The notes: generated by a model from the sequence alone, not told the origin. A stretch of 64,000 nt of DNA from Actinomadura parmotrematis (GCF_019458805.1 NZ_JAIBOA010000026.1:54091-118090), one strand, 5' to 3'. Positions 49,290 to 58,088 are shown, numbered from the stretch's first letter. Numbers and translations are program-made.

Positions 49290-49401
49290 CGTGCCCCCGG
49301 TCGCCTGCAGGGCGCCTTGAGGCGCCGCCTTCCCTCGTCGCTCTGGTCGCTGCGCTCCCGTCGCTCCTCAGTCCAGGCGACGCCGCGCCCTTCCGGCTCC
49401 C
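49290..49401 (-). other. sbcD-sbcC intergenic linker
   Basis: This 112-bp gap holds a GGCGCC-TTGA-GGCGCC hairpin at 49311-49326 and a purine-rich stretch made of GAGCGAC-like units on the coding strand. In the frame that reads through after the sbcD stop it would encode a highly charged peptide (TEERRERSDQSDEGRRRL), but no start is evident. Possibly a conserved intergenic repeat; no gene is called. Confidence 0.35.
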
Positions 49402-50535
49402 TCATGAGACCTCCTTGTCGCGGCACTCCTCGAACGCCTCGCGGAGCAGGGCCAGCTCGGTGGCGGTGGCGGGGGCGAGGGTCATCTCGGTGACGAAGTC
49501 GCCGGCCACCTCCAGCTCCGACCGGCCCCGGACGCGGTCGGACCAGGTGCGGTCGTCGGCGGCGCCGTCGCGGTCGGGCTCGAAGTTCAGCACCAGGGCG
49601 TGCGGAAAGCGGGCGCGCAGCCGCTCCATCGGGTTCGCGGGGCGCTGCGGGTCGGTGAGGGTGATCTGGAGCCAGTGGCCGACCAGCTCCTCGTGCGCCT
49701 CGTCGTCGAGCAGGTCGTCCAGGCGGCCGCGCAGGCGGGCGAGGGGGCGCGGGACGGGCGCCTCGACGAAGCGGTCGTCCAGGGTGCCGTCGTCGCGCAG
49801 GTCGATCAGCCAGTAGCCCTTGACGTGGTGCTCCTCGGAGAAGGAGTAGGCGATCGGCGAGCCGGAGTAGCGGACGCGGGGCGTGACGGCCCACTTGCCG
49901 TGCAGGTGGCCGAGGGCGGCGTAGTCGACGCCGTCGAACACCGAGGCGGGCACGTGCGCCGAGCCGCCGACGGAGATGTCGCGCTCGCTGTCGCTGGGGG
50001 CGCCGCCGGTGACGAACGCGTGGGCGAGGACGACCGAGCGCGTCCCGGCCGGGCGCGCGGCGAGGTCGGCGCGGACGCGGTCCATGGCGGCGCCGAGGGC
50101 GGCGGCGTGGCTGCGCTCGGCCAGCTCCCAGGGGTCGCGGACGAGCTCGGGCTCCAGGTAGGGGATCGGGTAGAACGCCGTCCCGTCGATGAGGACGGGC
50201 TCGCCGACGGTGGCGGGGTCGGTGCGCAGGTGGACGCCGCCGGCGTCCATCAGCGAGGCGCCGAACCCGAGGCGGTGCGCCGAGTCGTGGTTGCCGGCGA
50301 TCAGCACGATGCGGGCGTGCGCGGACAGCCGGCCGAGCGCCTCGTTGCACAGCCGGACGGCGTCCACCGGGGGCAGCGCGCGGTCGTAGAGGTCGCCGGA
50401 GACCAGCAGGACGTCCACGCCCTCGTCGCGGACGGTCGCCTCCAGGTGGTCGACGAAGGCGCGCTGCGCGGCGAGCAGGTCCTCGCGGTGGAAGGACCTG
50501 CCGAGGTGCCAGTCGGAGGTGTGCAGGATTCGCAT
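49402..50535 (-). CDS. sbcD: SbcD-type nuclease subunit (Mre11 family)
   Basis: A 377-residue calcineurin-like phosphoesterase. Metal-binding motifs: HTSDWHLG (Asp8, His10), VSGDLYDR (Asp48), IAGNHDSAHRLG (Asn82, His83), VVLAHAFVTGG and YAALGHLHGKWAV. The C-terminal capping domain follows. The start at 50535 gives the conserved MRILHTSDWHLG; a longer in-frame reading from 50592 adds an unrelated tail. It is the endo/exonuclease partner of SbcC in double-strand-break processing. Confidence 0.96.
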   Translation of the reverse strand: MRILHTSDWHLGRSFHREDLLAAQRAFVDHLEATVRDEGVDVLLVSGDLYDRALPPVDAVRLCNEALGRLSAHARIVLIAGNHDSAHRLGFGASLMDAGGVHLRTDPATVGEPVLIDGTAFYPIPYLEPELVRDPWELAERSHAAALGAAMDRVRADLAARPAGTRSVVLAHAFVTGGAPSDSERDISVGGSAHVPASVFDGVDYAALGHLHGKWAVTPRVRYSGSPIAYSFSEEHHVKGYWLIDLRDDGTLDDRFVEAPVPRPLARLRGRLDDLLDDEAHEELVGHWLQITLTDPQRPANPMERLRARFPHALVLNFEPDRDGAADDRTWSDRVRGRSELEVAGDFVTEMTLAPATATELALLREAFEECRDKEVS

Positions 50536-50620
50536 GTCGCACACACCATAGGCAGCACGGGCGGCACATCCGGCCCGGAAACGCCGTAACACCCCAAATG
50601 ATCTCTGCTACACCTGTCGC

Positions 50621-52549
50621 ATGAACGACGAAACGCCCGAAAGCGCCCTGGAGGCGGCCCGGGAGCTGCTCGGCCGCAAGGACACCGACGCCGCGCTGCC
50701 CCTGCTGGAGGAACCGGCCGCGGCCGGGGACGCCTTCGCCGCCCGGACGCTCGGCATCGCGCTGCGCGACCGCGGCGACCTGGCGGGCGCCGAGCGCTGG
50801 TACCGCGCCGCCGCCGACCACGACGGCGGCTGCGCGTTCGGGCTCGCCACCCTCCTCCAGGACACCGGCGACCTCGACGGCGCCGCCGCCTGGTACGCCC
50901 GCGGCACCGCCCTCGGCCACCTGGAGTGCACCACCAACGGCGCGATTCTGATGCTGGCGCGCGGCGAGACCGCCGAGGGCGAGCGCCTGCTGCGCGAGGC
51001 CGCCGCCGCGGGCGACCACGTCGCCGCGGGACGGCTGGAGGAGATGGAGGAGCTGGCCGAGGAGCTGGCCGGCGCGCTCGACCGCCCGCGGACCGACGCC
51101 GACCCCGAGTACGCCGCCGGCCTCGACGTCCCCCTGGAGCCCGACCAGTACGAGCGGCTCCCCCACCTGGTGCCCGTCGCGCTGGAGGTGCTCGACGCCG
51201 CCATCGCGGCCGCCGACGCCGTGCGGCTGCACCTGGCCAAGGCGCTGCTGCTGGACGGCCTCGGCCGCGACGCCGAGGCCGAACGGGTGCTGGCCGCCGC
51301 GTCCGAGCGCTTCCCCGGCGACCCCCTCGCCGACCGCCTGCTCGGCCTGATCCTGAAGGAGCGCGGCGACCTGGCCGGCGCCGGGGCGCGCCTCCGCGCC
51401 GCCGCCGCGCGCGGCGGCGCCTCCGCCGCGCTCAGCCTCGGCCGCCACGAGATCGGGCTCGGCCGCTGGGACGAGGCCGAGCGCTGGCTGACCGAGGCCC
51501 GCGACCTCGGCGACGAGGACGGTCCCGCCGCCGCGCTCGACGCGCTGCCCGGTTACCGCGCCATGGTCCTGCCGGACCCGCCCGGTGCGGACCTGCGGGC
51601 CGCCGCCGGCGCCGGGGACGCCGCCGCCGCGTTCGAGCTGGCCGCGGTGCTGCGCGACCGGTACGAGATGGTCGAGGCCGTCCGCTGGTTCGAGGCCGCC
51701 GAGCGGGCCGGGCATCCCGGCGCGCTGCTGGAGCTGGCGCGGCTGCGCGAGCGGACGGGCGTCCTCGACCGGTTCCTCCTGCCGCGCGTCGAGCCCGCCG
51801 CCGAGGCCGCCCACGCGCGCGCCGCCGCGGCCGCAGTCCCCGACCCCGCCGACGTCGAGCTGATCGAGTGGCTGGGGCAGCGGTACCTGAAGGCGGGCCG
51901 CACGCTGCTCGCCGGGCTGTGGCTGCGCCGTGCCGCGCGCCTCGGGAACGGCCGGGCCGCGTGGTGGGCCGGCGGCCGCTCGGAGGAGTCCGGCGACCCC
52001 CAGGAGGCCGAGCGGATGTGGGCGCTGGCCGCCCGCAACGGCGTCCCCTGGTGCGGGTGGCTCGCGGGCCGCTCCCTGGTGCGGCGCGGCGCGCACGCCG
52101 AGGCCGAGCCGCTGCTGCGCATCGCCTGGGACGCCCGCGACGACCGGGAGCCGCTGCACGAGGCCGCGTACTGGCTGGCGCTGTCGCTGCGCGGCCAGGA
52201 CCGCCCGGAGGAGGCCCTGGAGTGGGCGCGCACCGCCGTGGAGGTGCACCCGCGCGTCCGCCTCGGCTACTCGGGCTTCATGCTGCACAGCCTGTTCGAC
52301 CCCGAGGTCGAGCTGGCCGTGGCTCTGGCGGCCTGCGAGCGCGACGAGGAGGCGGGGCCGCTGCTGGAGCGCAAGCTCGCCGAGCAGCCGCGGCACCGTG
52401 ACCTGAACCGGGCGGCGGCCGAGGTCGCGGCCCGGCGCGGCGACGCCGACGCCGCCCGCGCGCACCTGGTCCACGCGGGCGCCCCCGAGCAGGCCGGCGC
52501 GGGCGTGTCCGCCGAGGACGTCCTGCGGATCCTGCGCTCCCTGCACTGA
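50621..52549 (+). CDS. TPR/Sel1-type repeat protein
   Basis: A 642-residue helical-repeat protein. The N-terminal half has Sel1/TPR units such as GDAFAARTLGIALRDRGDLA, GAERWYRAAADHDGGCAFGL and TLLQDTGDLDGAAAWYARGT; similar units recur around residues 210-300 and 350-560. No enzyme motif, signal or membrane segment is visible, so it is likely a cytoplasmic scaffold. No clear ribosome-binding site precedes the ATG; TACACC six bases upstream could be a leaderless -10 box. Confidence 0.8.
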   Translation: MNDETPESALEAARELLGRKDTDAALPLLEEPAAAGDAFAARTLGIALRDRGDLAGAERWYRAAADHDGGCAFGLATLLQDTGDLDGAAAWYARGTALGHLECTTNGAILMLARGETAEGERLLREAAAAGDHVAAGRLEEMEELAEELAGALDRPRTDADPEYAAGLDVPLEPDQYERLPHLVPVALEVLDAAIAAADAVRLHLAKALLLDGLGRDAEAERVLAAASERFPGDPLADRLLGLILKERGDLAGAGARLRAAAARGGASAALSLGRHEIGLGRWDEAERWLTEARDLGDEDGPAAALDALPGYRAMVLPDPPGADLRAAAGAGDAAAAFELAAVLRDRYEMVEAVRWFEAAERAGHPGALLELARLRERTGVLDRFLLPRVEPAAEAAHARAAAAAVPDPADVELIEWLGQRYLKAGRTLLAGLWLRRAARLGNGRAAWWAGGRSEESGDPQEAERMWALAARNGVPWCGWLAGRSLVRRGAHAEAEPLLRIAWDARDDREPLHEAAYWLALSLRGQDRPEEALEWARTAVEVHPRVRLGYSGFMLHSLFDPEVELAVALAACERDEEAGPLLERKLAEQPRHRDLNRAAAEVAARRGDADAARAHLVHAGAPEQAGAGVSAEDVLRILRSLH

Positions 52550-52616
52550 CGCGCCCGGCCCCCGGCGGCGGGGCCGTCCCGTAACGTGGTCGGCCCCCAC
52601 CTCGCAGGAGTTCGCC

Positions 52617-53531
52617 ATGCGCACGGCCCCGCCGCCCCACCTGGAAGAGATCGCCGACCGGGTGTACGCCTGGATCCAGCCCGATGGCACCTGGTGCCTG
52701 AACAACGCCGGGTTCCTGGTCGGCCCCGAGGCGGTCACGGTGATCGACACCGCGGCGACCGAGGCCCGCGCGCTCGGGCTGCGCGACGCGATCGCCGCGG
52801 TGACGCCGCTGCCGCCGCGCACCGTCGTCAACACCCACTTCCACGGCGACCACACCTACGGCAACGCGGTGTTCGCGCGCGAGGCGGCGTTCGTCGCGCA
52901 CGAGAACTGCGCCGCCGAGATGGCCGAGCAGGGCCTCACGCTCACCCGGCTGTGGACCGAGGTGGAGTGGGGCGACATCCGGCTCGTCCCGCCGACGGTG
53001 ACGTTCGCGGACCGGCTCACCCTGCACGCCGGCGACCTGCGGGTGGAGCTGATCCACCACGGTCCCGCGCACACCACCGGCGACGTCGTCGCGTGGCTGC
53101 CCGGCCAGCGGGTGCTGTTCGCCGGCGACCTGATCTTCAACGGGGGGACGCCGTTCGCGCTCATGGGGTCGGTCTCGGGCTGGCTGGCGACGCTGGAGGA
53201 GCTGCGCGCCCTCGGCGCCGAGACGATCGTCCCCGGGCACGGCCCGGTGTGCGGGCCCGAGCTGTTCGACTGGACCGAGGGCTACCTGCGCTGGCTCCAG
53301 GAGCTCGCCCGCGACGGCGTCGCGGCGGGGGTGCGGCCGCTCGCGCTGGCCCGCGAGACCGACCTCGGCCCCTACCGGGAGTGGACCGACGCCGAGCGCC
53401 TCGTCGCCAACCTGCACCGCGCCTACGCCGAGGAGCTCGGCGAGGCGCCCGGGGCGCCGCTGGAGACGATGGCGGTCATCCTGGAGATGGTGGAGTACAA
53501 CAACGGGCGGATCCCCACCTGCCTGGCCTGA
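52617..53531 (+). CDS. MBL-fold metallohydrolase
   Basis: A 304-residue metallo-beta-lactamase-fold enzyme. The dinuclear metal site is visible as VVNTHFHGDHTYGNAVF (HxHxDH), HHGPAHTTGDVVAWL (third His), VLFAGDLIFNGGTPF (bridging Asp) and VPGHGPVCGPEL (last His). The start ATG has AGGAG eight bases upstream. Similar proteins act as hydrolases of thioesters, lactones or sulfate esters; the substrate is open. It stands just upstream of the flavin-type reductase/deaminase pair without overlap. Confidence 0.88.
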   Translation: MRTAPPPHLEEIADRVYAWIQPDGTWCLNNAGFLVGPEAVTVIDTAATEARALGLRDAIAAVTPLPPRTVVNTHFHGDHTYGNAVFAREAAFVAHENCAAEMAEQGLTLTRLWTEVEWGDIRLVPPTVTFADRLTLHAGDLRVELIHHGPAHTTGDVVAWLPGQRVLFAGDLIFNGGTPFALMGSVSGWLATLEELRALGAETIVPGHGPVCGPELFDWTEGYLRWLQELARDGVAAGVRPLALARETDLGPYREWTDAERLVANLHRAYAEELGEAPGAPLETMAVILEMVEYNNGRIPTCLA

Positions 53532-53585
53532 TCGCCACTCCGGGTGAGATCACGGTCACGCTGTGCGCACCCTCGCGGCCTCCCC

Positions 53586-53591
53586 TAGAGT
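53586..53591 (+). promoter_or_regulatory. -10 box for a leaderless RibD-type reductase gene
   Basis: TAGAGT is followed by six bases and the GTG at 53598, without a ribosome-binding site. Confidence 0.5.
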
Positions 53592-53597
53592 GACCGC

Positions 53598-54284
53598 GTG
53601 AGTGAGCGTCCCTACGTGCTGCTGAGCTGCGCGATGTCGGTCGACGGGTACATCGACGACGCGTCGCCCGAGCGGCTCCGGCTGTCCAGCCCCGCCGACT
53701 TCGACCGCGTGGACGGCGTGCGGGCGGGCTGCGACGCCATCCTGGTCGGCGCGAACACCGTGCGCCGCGACGACCCGAAGCTGCTGATCCGCTCGGAGAC
53801 GCGGCGGTCCAAGCGGATCGCGCGCGGCGCCCCCGGCGACCTGACCAAGGTGACGCTGACCTGGTCGGGCGACCTGGACCCGGCGGCGCGGTTCTTCACC
53901 ACCGGGGAGTCCCCCAAGCTCGTGTACGCGCCGACCGCGACGGCCGGGCCGCTCGCGGCGCGGCTCGGCACCGCCGCCGAGGTCATCGACGCCGGGGAGC
54001 CGCTGGAGCTGCCGGTCGTGCTGGAGGACCTGGTGGCGCGCGGGGTGAAGCGGCTGATGGTGGAGGGCGGCGGCGGCGTCCACACCCGGTTCCTGACCGC
54101 CGGCCTGGTCGACGAGCTGCAATTGGTGGTCGCGCCGTTCTTCATCGGCGACCCGTCCGCGCCGCGGTTCGTCGGGTCGGGGGTGTTCCCGCAGGACCCG
54201 GCGCGGCCGATGCGGCTGGAGGAGATCACCCGGATCGGCAACCTGGCGCTGCTGCGCTACGTGATCGGCGGAAGCCGTGGCTGA
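53598..54284 (+). CDS. RibD C-terminal-type reductase (dihydrofolate-reductase fold)
   Basis: A 228-residue stand-alone RibD_C protein: VLLSCAMSVDGYIDDASPER (substrate/NADPH strand), GCDAILVGANTVRRDDPKLL, GVKRLMVEGGGGVHTRFLTA (NADPH-phosphate loop) and VDELQLVVAPFFIG. Family members reduce the ribosyl group of the pyrimidine intermediate in riboflavin biosynthesis or related pterin-like compounds. It overlaps the following deaminase gene by eight bases, so the two halves of a bifunctional RibD appear here as separate proteins in reversed order. Confidence 0.88.
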   Translation: MSERPYVLLSCAMSVDGYIDDASPERLRLSSPADFDRVDGVRAGCDAILVGANTVRRDDPKLLIRSETRRSKRIARGAPGDLTKVTLTWSGDLDPAARFFTTGESPKLVYAPTATAGPLAARLGTAAEVIDAGEPLELPVVLEDLVARGVKRLMVEGGGGVHTRFLTAGLVDELQLVVAPFFIGDPSAPRFVGSGVFPQDPARPMRLEEITRIGNLALLRYVIGGSRG

Positions 54285-54747
54285 CGCGCCGATGGGCGAC
54301 CCCGGCGACGTGCACTGGCTCGCGCTCGCCTGCGACCTCGCCGCGCGCTGCCCCCCGTCGCGCACCGCGTTCTCGGTCGGCGCCGTCGTCGTCGGCGCCG
54401 ACGGCCGCGAGCTGGCGCGCGGCTTCTCGCGCGAGCACGACCCGCACGACCACGCCGAGGAGGCCGCGCTCGCCAAGCTCGCCGGACCGGTCGCGGCGGG
54501 CGCCCTGGAGGGCGCGACGGTCTACTCCTCGCTGGAGCCGTGCGGGCGCCGCCGGTCGCGGCCCCGCACCTGCTCGCAGCTCATCGTCGGCGCCGGGATC
54601 CGCCGGGTGGTGTTCGCCTGGCGCGAGCCGTCGCTGTTCGTCGAGGGCACCGGCGCGGAGTACCTGGCCGCGCACGGCGTGAAGACCATCGAGCTGCCGG
54701 GTCTGGCGGCGCGCGCCCGCGAACCCAACGCGCACCTGCTCGCCTGA
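54277..54747 (+). CDS. Cytidine/dCMP-type zinc deaminase (RibD N-terminal-like)
   Basis: A 156-residue deaminase. Zinc and catalytic motifs: DHAEEAALAKLAG (HAE, Glu as proton shuttle) and SLEPCGRRRSRPRTCSQLIV (PC with the second Cys eight residues later). An N-terminal helix, DVHWLALACDLAARC, precedes SRTAFSVGAVVVGADG. The GTG at 54277 overlaps the reductase gene; an ATG five codons later is the alternative. With the neighbour it probably carries out the deaminase and reductase steps of a riboflavin-like pathway. Confidence 0.87.
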   Translation: MADAPMGDPGDVHWLALACDLAARCPPSRTAFSVGAVVVGADGRELARGFSREHDPHDHAEEAALAKLAGPVAAGALEGATVYSSLEPCGRRRSRPRTCSQLIVGAGIRRVVFAWREPSLFVEGTGAEYLAAHGVKTIELPGLAARAREPNAHLLA

Positions 54748-54759
54748 TCCGGCCGGGAG

Positions 54760-55398
54760 TTAGGAGAAGTCCAGGTCGCCGCGCGGGCCGCCCTTCAGCT
54801 CGTTGAAGCCCCGCACCGGGGCGAGCGCCGCGATCCCGTCCCAGAGGCGCCCGGCCTCCTCGCCGCGCGGCACCCGCGACAGGACGGGCCCGAAGACGCC
54901 GCCGCGCGCCCCGTCCGGCGCCGTGACGCCGATGATGGGGCTGCCCACCTCGTTGCCGTCCACCCGCTCCAGGCCCTCGGCGGTGGAGGCGCGGACGGCG
55001 TCGTCCAGGCCGTCGTCCAGGGCGGCGCGCAGCAGGTCGCCGGGCAGGCCCGCCTCGGCGAGGGCCTCCTCGAACACCTTGACGGCGTCGTCGGCGCCGC
55101 GCTCGTGCACACGGGTGCCGTAGGCGGTGTAGAAGGCGGCGAGGTCGTCCTGGCCGTGCCCGCGCTCGACGGCGAGCGCGACCCGCACCGGCAGCCACAG
55201 GTAGCCGCCGGTGTCGCCCTCGGGGTCGGTGTCGCGGTGCTCGTTCAGCGCGGCGAGCGACAGCACCCGCCAGGTGATGGCGAAGCCCCGGGCCCGCGCG
55301 GCCTCCAGCAGCCAGCGCGAGGTCGCCCAGGTGAACGGGCAGGACGGGTCGAACCAGAAGTCGGCGTGCGCCGCGGAGCGAGCGTGCGTGTCGGTCAT
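54760..55398 (-). CDS. DsbA-fold protein, mycothiol-dependent nitroreductase (Rv2466c) family
   Basis: A 212-residue thioredoxin-fold protein with a DsbA-type helical insertion. It parallels Mycobacterium Rv2466c: ADFWFDPSCPFTWATSRWLL, WRVLSLAALNEHRDTDPEGD, VGSPIIGV and VFGPVLSRVPRGEEAGRLWD. Rv2466c has CPWC at the active site; here it is Cys20-Pro-Phe-Thr23, so the second Cys is missing. It may therefore work as a monothiol reductase with mycothiol. Convergent with the deaminase gene. The family link also supports an actinobacterial host. Confidence 0.88.
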   Translation of the reverse strand: MTDTHARSAAHADFWFDPSCPFTWATSRWLLEAARARGFAITWRVLSLAALNEHRDTDPEGDTGGYLWLPVRVALAVERGHGQDDLAAFYTAYGTRVHERGADDAVKVFEEALAEAGLPGDLLRAALDDGLDDAVRASTAEGLERVDGNEVGSPIIGVTAPDGARGGVFGPVLSRVPRGEEAGRLWDGIAALAPVRGFNELKGGPRGDLDFS

Positions 55399-55526
55399 GC
55401 CCCTCCCCTACCCGCCGATCGCGCCCGCTCGCCCGAGACCGCCGTCTCATCGGCTCTTGCCAATCCCGGGGGGCGCCGTGCCATGCTGTGACCAAGCAAG
55501 CATTCGGTCAAGGGAGGCGTTCCAGC

Positions 55527-56960
55527 ATGCGCGAGCACGACCGGTTCTTCATCGGCGGCGAGTGGACGGCACCGGCGGGCACCGGCGTCATCGAGGTCGT
55601 CTCCCCGCACACCGAGGAGGTCATCGGCCGGGTTCCCGAGGGGACCGAGGCCGACATGGACGCCGCCGTCGCCGCCGCCCGCAGGGCGTTCGACCACGGC
55701 CCCTGGCCCCGGATGACGCCCGCCGAGCGGGCCGCGGCGCTCGGCCGGCTGTCGGCGATCTACGCCGAGCGCCAGCAGTCGATGGCCGACCTGGTCACCG
55801 ACGAGATGGGCTCGCCGATCCTGTTCTCCATCTTCGGGCAGGCCGCGCTGCCGCAGATGGTGCTGCAGTACTACGTCGACCTCGCCGCCTCCTTCGCCTG
55901 GGAGGAGGAGCGCACCGGCATGCTCGGCCCGGTCGCGGTCGTGCGCGAGCCGGTCGGCGTCGTCGCGGCGATCTACCCGTGGAACGTCCCGCAGTTCACG
56001 CTGATGATGAAGCTCGCCCCCGCGCTCATCGCCGGCTGCACCGTCGTCGCCAAGCCCTCCCCCGAGACCCCCCTCGACGGCTACCTGCTCGCCGAGTGGA
56101 TCGCCGAGGCCGGCATCCCCGAGGGCGTCGTCAACATCGTCCCGGCGGGCCGCGAGGTCGGCGCGTACCTCGTCGCCCACAAGGACGTCGACAAGGTCGC
56201 CTTCACCGGCTCGACCGCCGCCGGCCGGCAGATCGCGTCGGTCTGCGGGCAGCAGCTCAAGCCCGTCACGCTGGAGCTCGGCGGCAAGTCCGCCGCGATC
56301 ATCCTGGAGGACGCCGACCTCGGCGCCGCGATCGAGGGCTTCAAGATGGCGTCGCTGATGAACAACGGCGAGGCGTGCGCGGCGCAGACCCGCATCCTGG
56401 CGCCGCGCGGCCGCTACGAGGAGGTCGCCGACGCGCTCGCCGCGATGGTCGGCGGCCTCACCGTCGGCGACCCCGCCGACTACGGCACCGAGATCGGGCC
56501 GCTCGTCGCGCGCCGCCAGCAGGAGCGGGTCGAGGACTACATCCGCATCGGCCAGGACGAGGGCGCCAAGGTCATCACCGGCGGGCTGAGCCGCCCCCAC
56601 GACCGCGGCTGGTACGTGGCGCCGACGGTGTTCGGCGACGTCACCAACGACATGCGCATCGCCCAGGAGGAGATCTTCGGGCCGGTGCTCGCGCTCATCC
56701 CCTACGACGGCGAGGACGACGCCGTCCGCATCGCCAACGACAGCGACTACGGCCTCGGCGGCTCGGTGTGGACCGGCGACGTCGCGCACGGCGTGGACGT
56801 GGCGCGCCGCATCCGCACCGGCTCGTGCGGCGTCAACATGTACATCATCGAGCCGAACACCCCGTTCGGCGGCTACAAGGCGAGCGGCCTCGGCCGCGAG
56901 ATGGGCCCCGAGGGCCTGTCGCCGTACCTGGAGTACAAGACCATCCCGCGCCCGTCCTGA
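55527..56960 (+). CDS. NAD(P)-dependent aldehyde dehydrogenase
   Basis: A 477-residue enzyme with the standard catalytic parts: IYPWNVPQFTLMMKLAPALI (oxyanion Asn), VVAKPSPETPLDGY (cofactor Lys), VAFTGSTAAGRQIAS, VTLELGGKSAAII (general base Glu250) and NNGEACAAQTRI (nucleophile Cys284), plus EEIFGPVLALIPY. The ATG at 55527 has GGGAGG; an in-frame upstream codon at 55488 lacks one. The substrate aldehyde is unknown. It is followed by a strong hairpin. Confidence 0.94.
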   Translation: MREHDRFFIGGEWTAPAGTGVIEVVSPHTEEVIGRVPEGTEADMDAAVAAARRAFDHGPWPRMTPAERAAALGRLSAIYAERQQSMADLVTDEMGSPILFSIFGQAALPQMVLQYYVDLAASFAWEEERTGMLGPVAVVREPVGVVAAIYPWNVPQFTLMMKLAPALIAGCTVVAKPSPETPLDGYLLAEWIAEAGIPEGVVNIVPAGREVGAYLVAHKDVDKVAFTGSTAAGRQIASVCGQQLKPVTLELGGKSAAIILEDADLGAAIEGFKMASLMNNGEACAAQTRILAPRGRYEEVADALAAMVGGLTVGDPADYGTEIGPLVARRQQERVEDYIRIGQDEGAKVITGGLSRPHDRGWYVAPTVFGDVTNDMRIAQEEIFGPVLALIPYDGEDDAVRIANDSDYGLGGSVWTGDVAHGVDVARRIRTGSCGVNMYIIEPNTPFGGYKASGLGREMGPEGLSPYLEYKTIPRPS

Positions 56961-56977
56961 CCCCCGGAGCCATCCCC

Positions 56978-57023
56978 GGCTGAGGCCGGCGTCCACCGAA
57001 CGGTGGACGCCGGCCTCAGCCGT
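56978..57023. terminator. Strong hairpin terminator after the aldehyde dehydrogenase gene
   Basis: A perfect 21-bp stem (left arm from 56978, starting CGGCTGAGGCCGGCGTCCACC without its final base pairs omitted) closes on a GAAC tetraloop at 56999-57002. It starts 17 bases after the stop codon. There is no T-tract, as is common for terminators in GC-rich actinomycetes. Confidence 0.8.
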
Positions 57024-57106
57024 TGCCCGGCCGGTCGGTGGATACCCGGCCGGGCGCCGCGCCGCGAGGCTGGAGCCATCAGCGGAACGGACCGGCGGGA
57101 GACGGC

Positions 57107-58054
57107 ATGGACGGGAAAGCGGGCGGGGCGGCGGTCATCGAGGTGGCCGGGCTGACCAAGCGCTACGGCGGGCGGACCGTCCTCGACGGGGTGACGTTCA
57201 CCGTCGGGCGCGGCGAGATCTTCGGGCTGCTCGGCCCGAACGGCGCCGGCAAGACCACGACCGTGGAGTGCGCGGAGGGGCTGCGGCGGCCGGACGGCGG
57301 CACCGTCCGCGTCCTCGGCCTGGACCCGGCGGCGGGCGGCCCCGAGCTGCGCGAGCGCGTCGGCGTGCAGCTCCAGGAGACCGGGCTGCCGTCGTCGCTG
57401 AAGTTCGGCGAGGCCCTCGCGCTGTACGCCTCCTTCTACCGGGCGCCGCGCGACGTGCGCGCGCTGCTCGCCGACTGGGGCCTGGAGGAGCTGCGCGGCC
57501 GCCGCTACGGGAAGCTGTCGGGCGGCCAGAAGCAGCGCGTGCACATCGCGCTCGCGCTCGTCGGCGGCCCCGAGGTGGTGTTCCTCGACGAGCTCACCAC
57601 CGGCCTGGACCCGCAGGCGCGCCGCGCGACGTGGGACCTCGTCCGCCGCGTCCGCGCGGGCGGCGTCACCGTCGTGCTGGTCAGCCACTTCATGGACGAG
57701 GTGCAGGAGCTCTGCGACCGCGTCGCCGTCCTGGACGGCGGCCGGATCGTGGCGGCCGGGACGCCCGGCGAGCTGGTCGAGCGGGCCGGGGGCGCGAGCA
57801 GCGTGCGGTTCCGGCTGCGCGGCGACCTCGACCCGGCGGCCCTGCCGGCGGTCCTGGCGGCCGTGCCCGAGGTCACCGGCGTGGAGCGCGACGGCCGGGC
57901 GGTGACGGTGACCGGCACCGGCGACCTCGCCACCGCCGTCACGGCCGCGCTCGCCCGCGCCGACGTCGTCGTCGCCGACCTGCGCATCGACCGCCGCACC
58001 CTCGACGACGCCTACCTCGCCCTCACCGGCCGCCCCCTCGACGACGACGCCTGA
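57107..58054 (+). CDS. ABC-2 exporter ATP-binding protein
   Basis: A 315-residue DrrA-like ATPase: Walker A GPNGAGKTTT, the Q-loop region RERVGVQLQETGLPSSLKFG, signature LSGGQKQRVHIALAL, Walker B VVFLDELTTGLDP and the His switch in VVLVSHFMDEVQELC. The C-terminal extension (about 75 residues) resembles the regulatory tail of drug exporters. GGGAGA precedes the ATG. It forms a four-gene unit with a permease, a histidine kinase and a response regulator. Confidence 0.95.
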   Translation: MDGKAGGAAVIEVAGLTKRYGGRTVLDGVTFTVGRGEIFGLLGPNGAGKTTTVECAEGLRRPDGGTVRVLGLDPAAGGPELRERVGVQLQETGLPSSLKFGEALALYASFYRAPRDVRALLADWGLEELRGRRYGKLSGGQKQRVHIALALVGGPEVVFLDELTTGLDPQARRATWDLVRRVRAGGVTVVLVSHFMDEVQELCDRVAVLDGGRIVAAGTPGELVERAGGASSVRFRLRGDLDPAALPAVLAAVPEVTGVERDGRAVTVTGTGDLATAVTAALARADVVVADLRIDRRTLDDAYLALTGRPLDDDA

Positions 58055-58088
58055 CCCCCGCACCCGCTCGACCCACCGGAGGCACACC

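Noticed and set aside
46362..49493. Open frame of 1043 codons opposite sbcC
   Set aside because: Antisense shadow of sbcC; Gly/Val/Ala-rich low-complexity translation without recognisable domains, while sbcC has every expected motif.
49286..52855. Open frame of 1189 codons on the minus strand across sbcD and the TPR gene
   Set aside because: It overlaps two genes with clear motifs in other frames, and its translation is Arg/Pro/Gly-rich noise.
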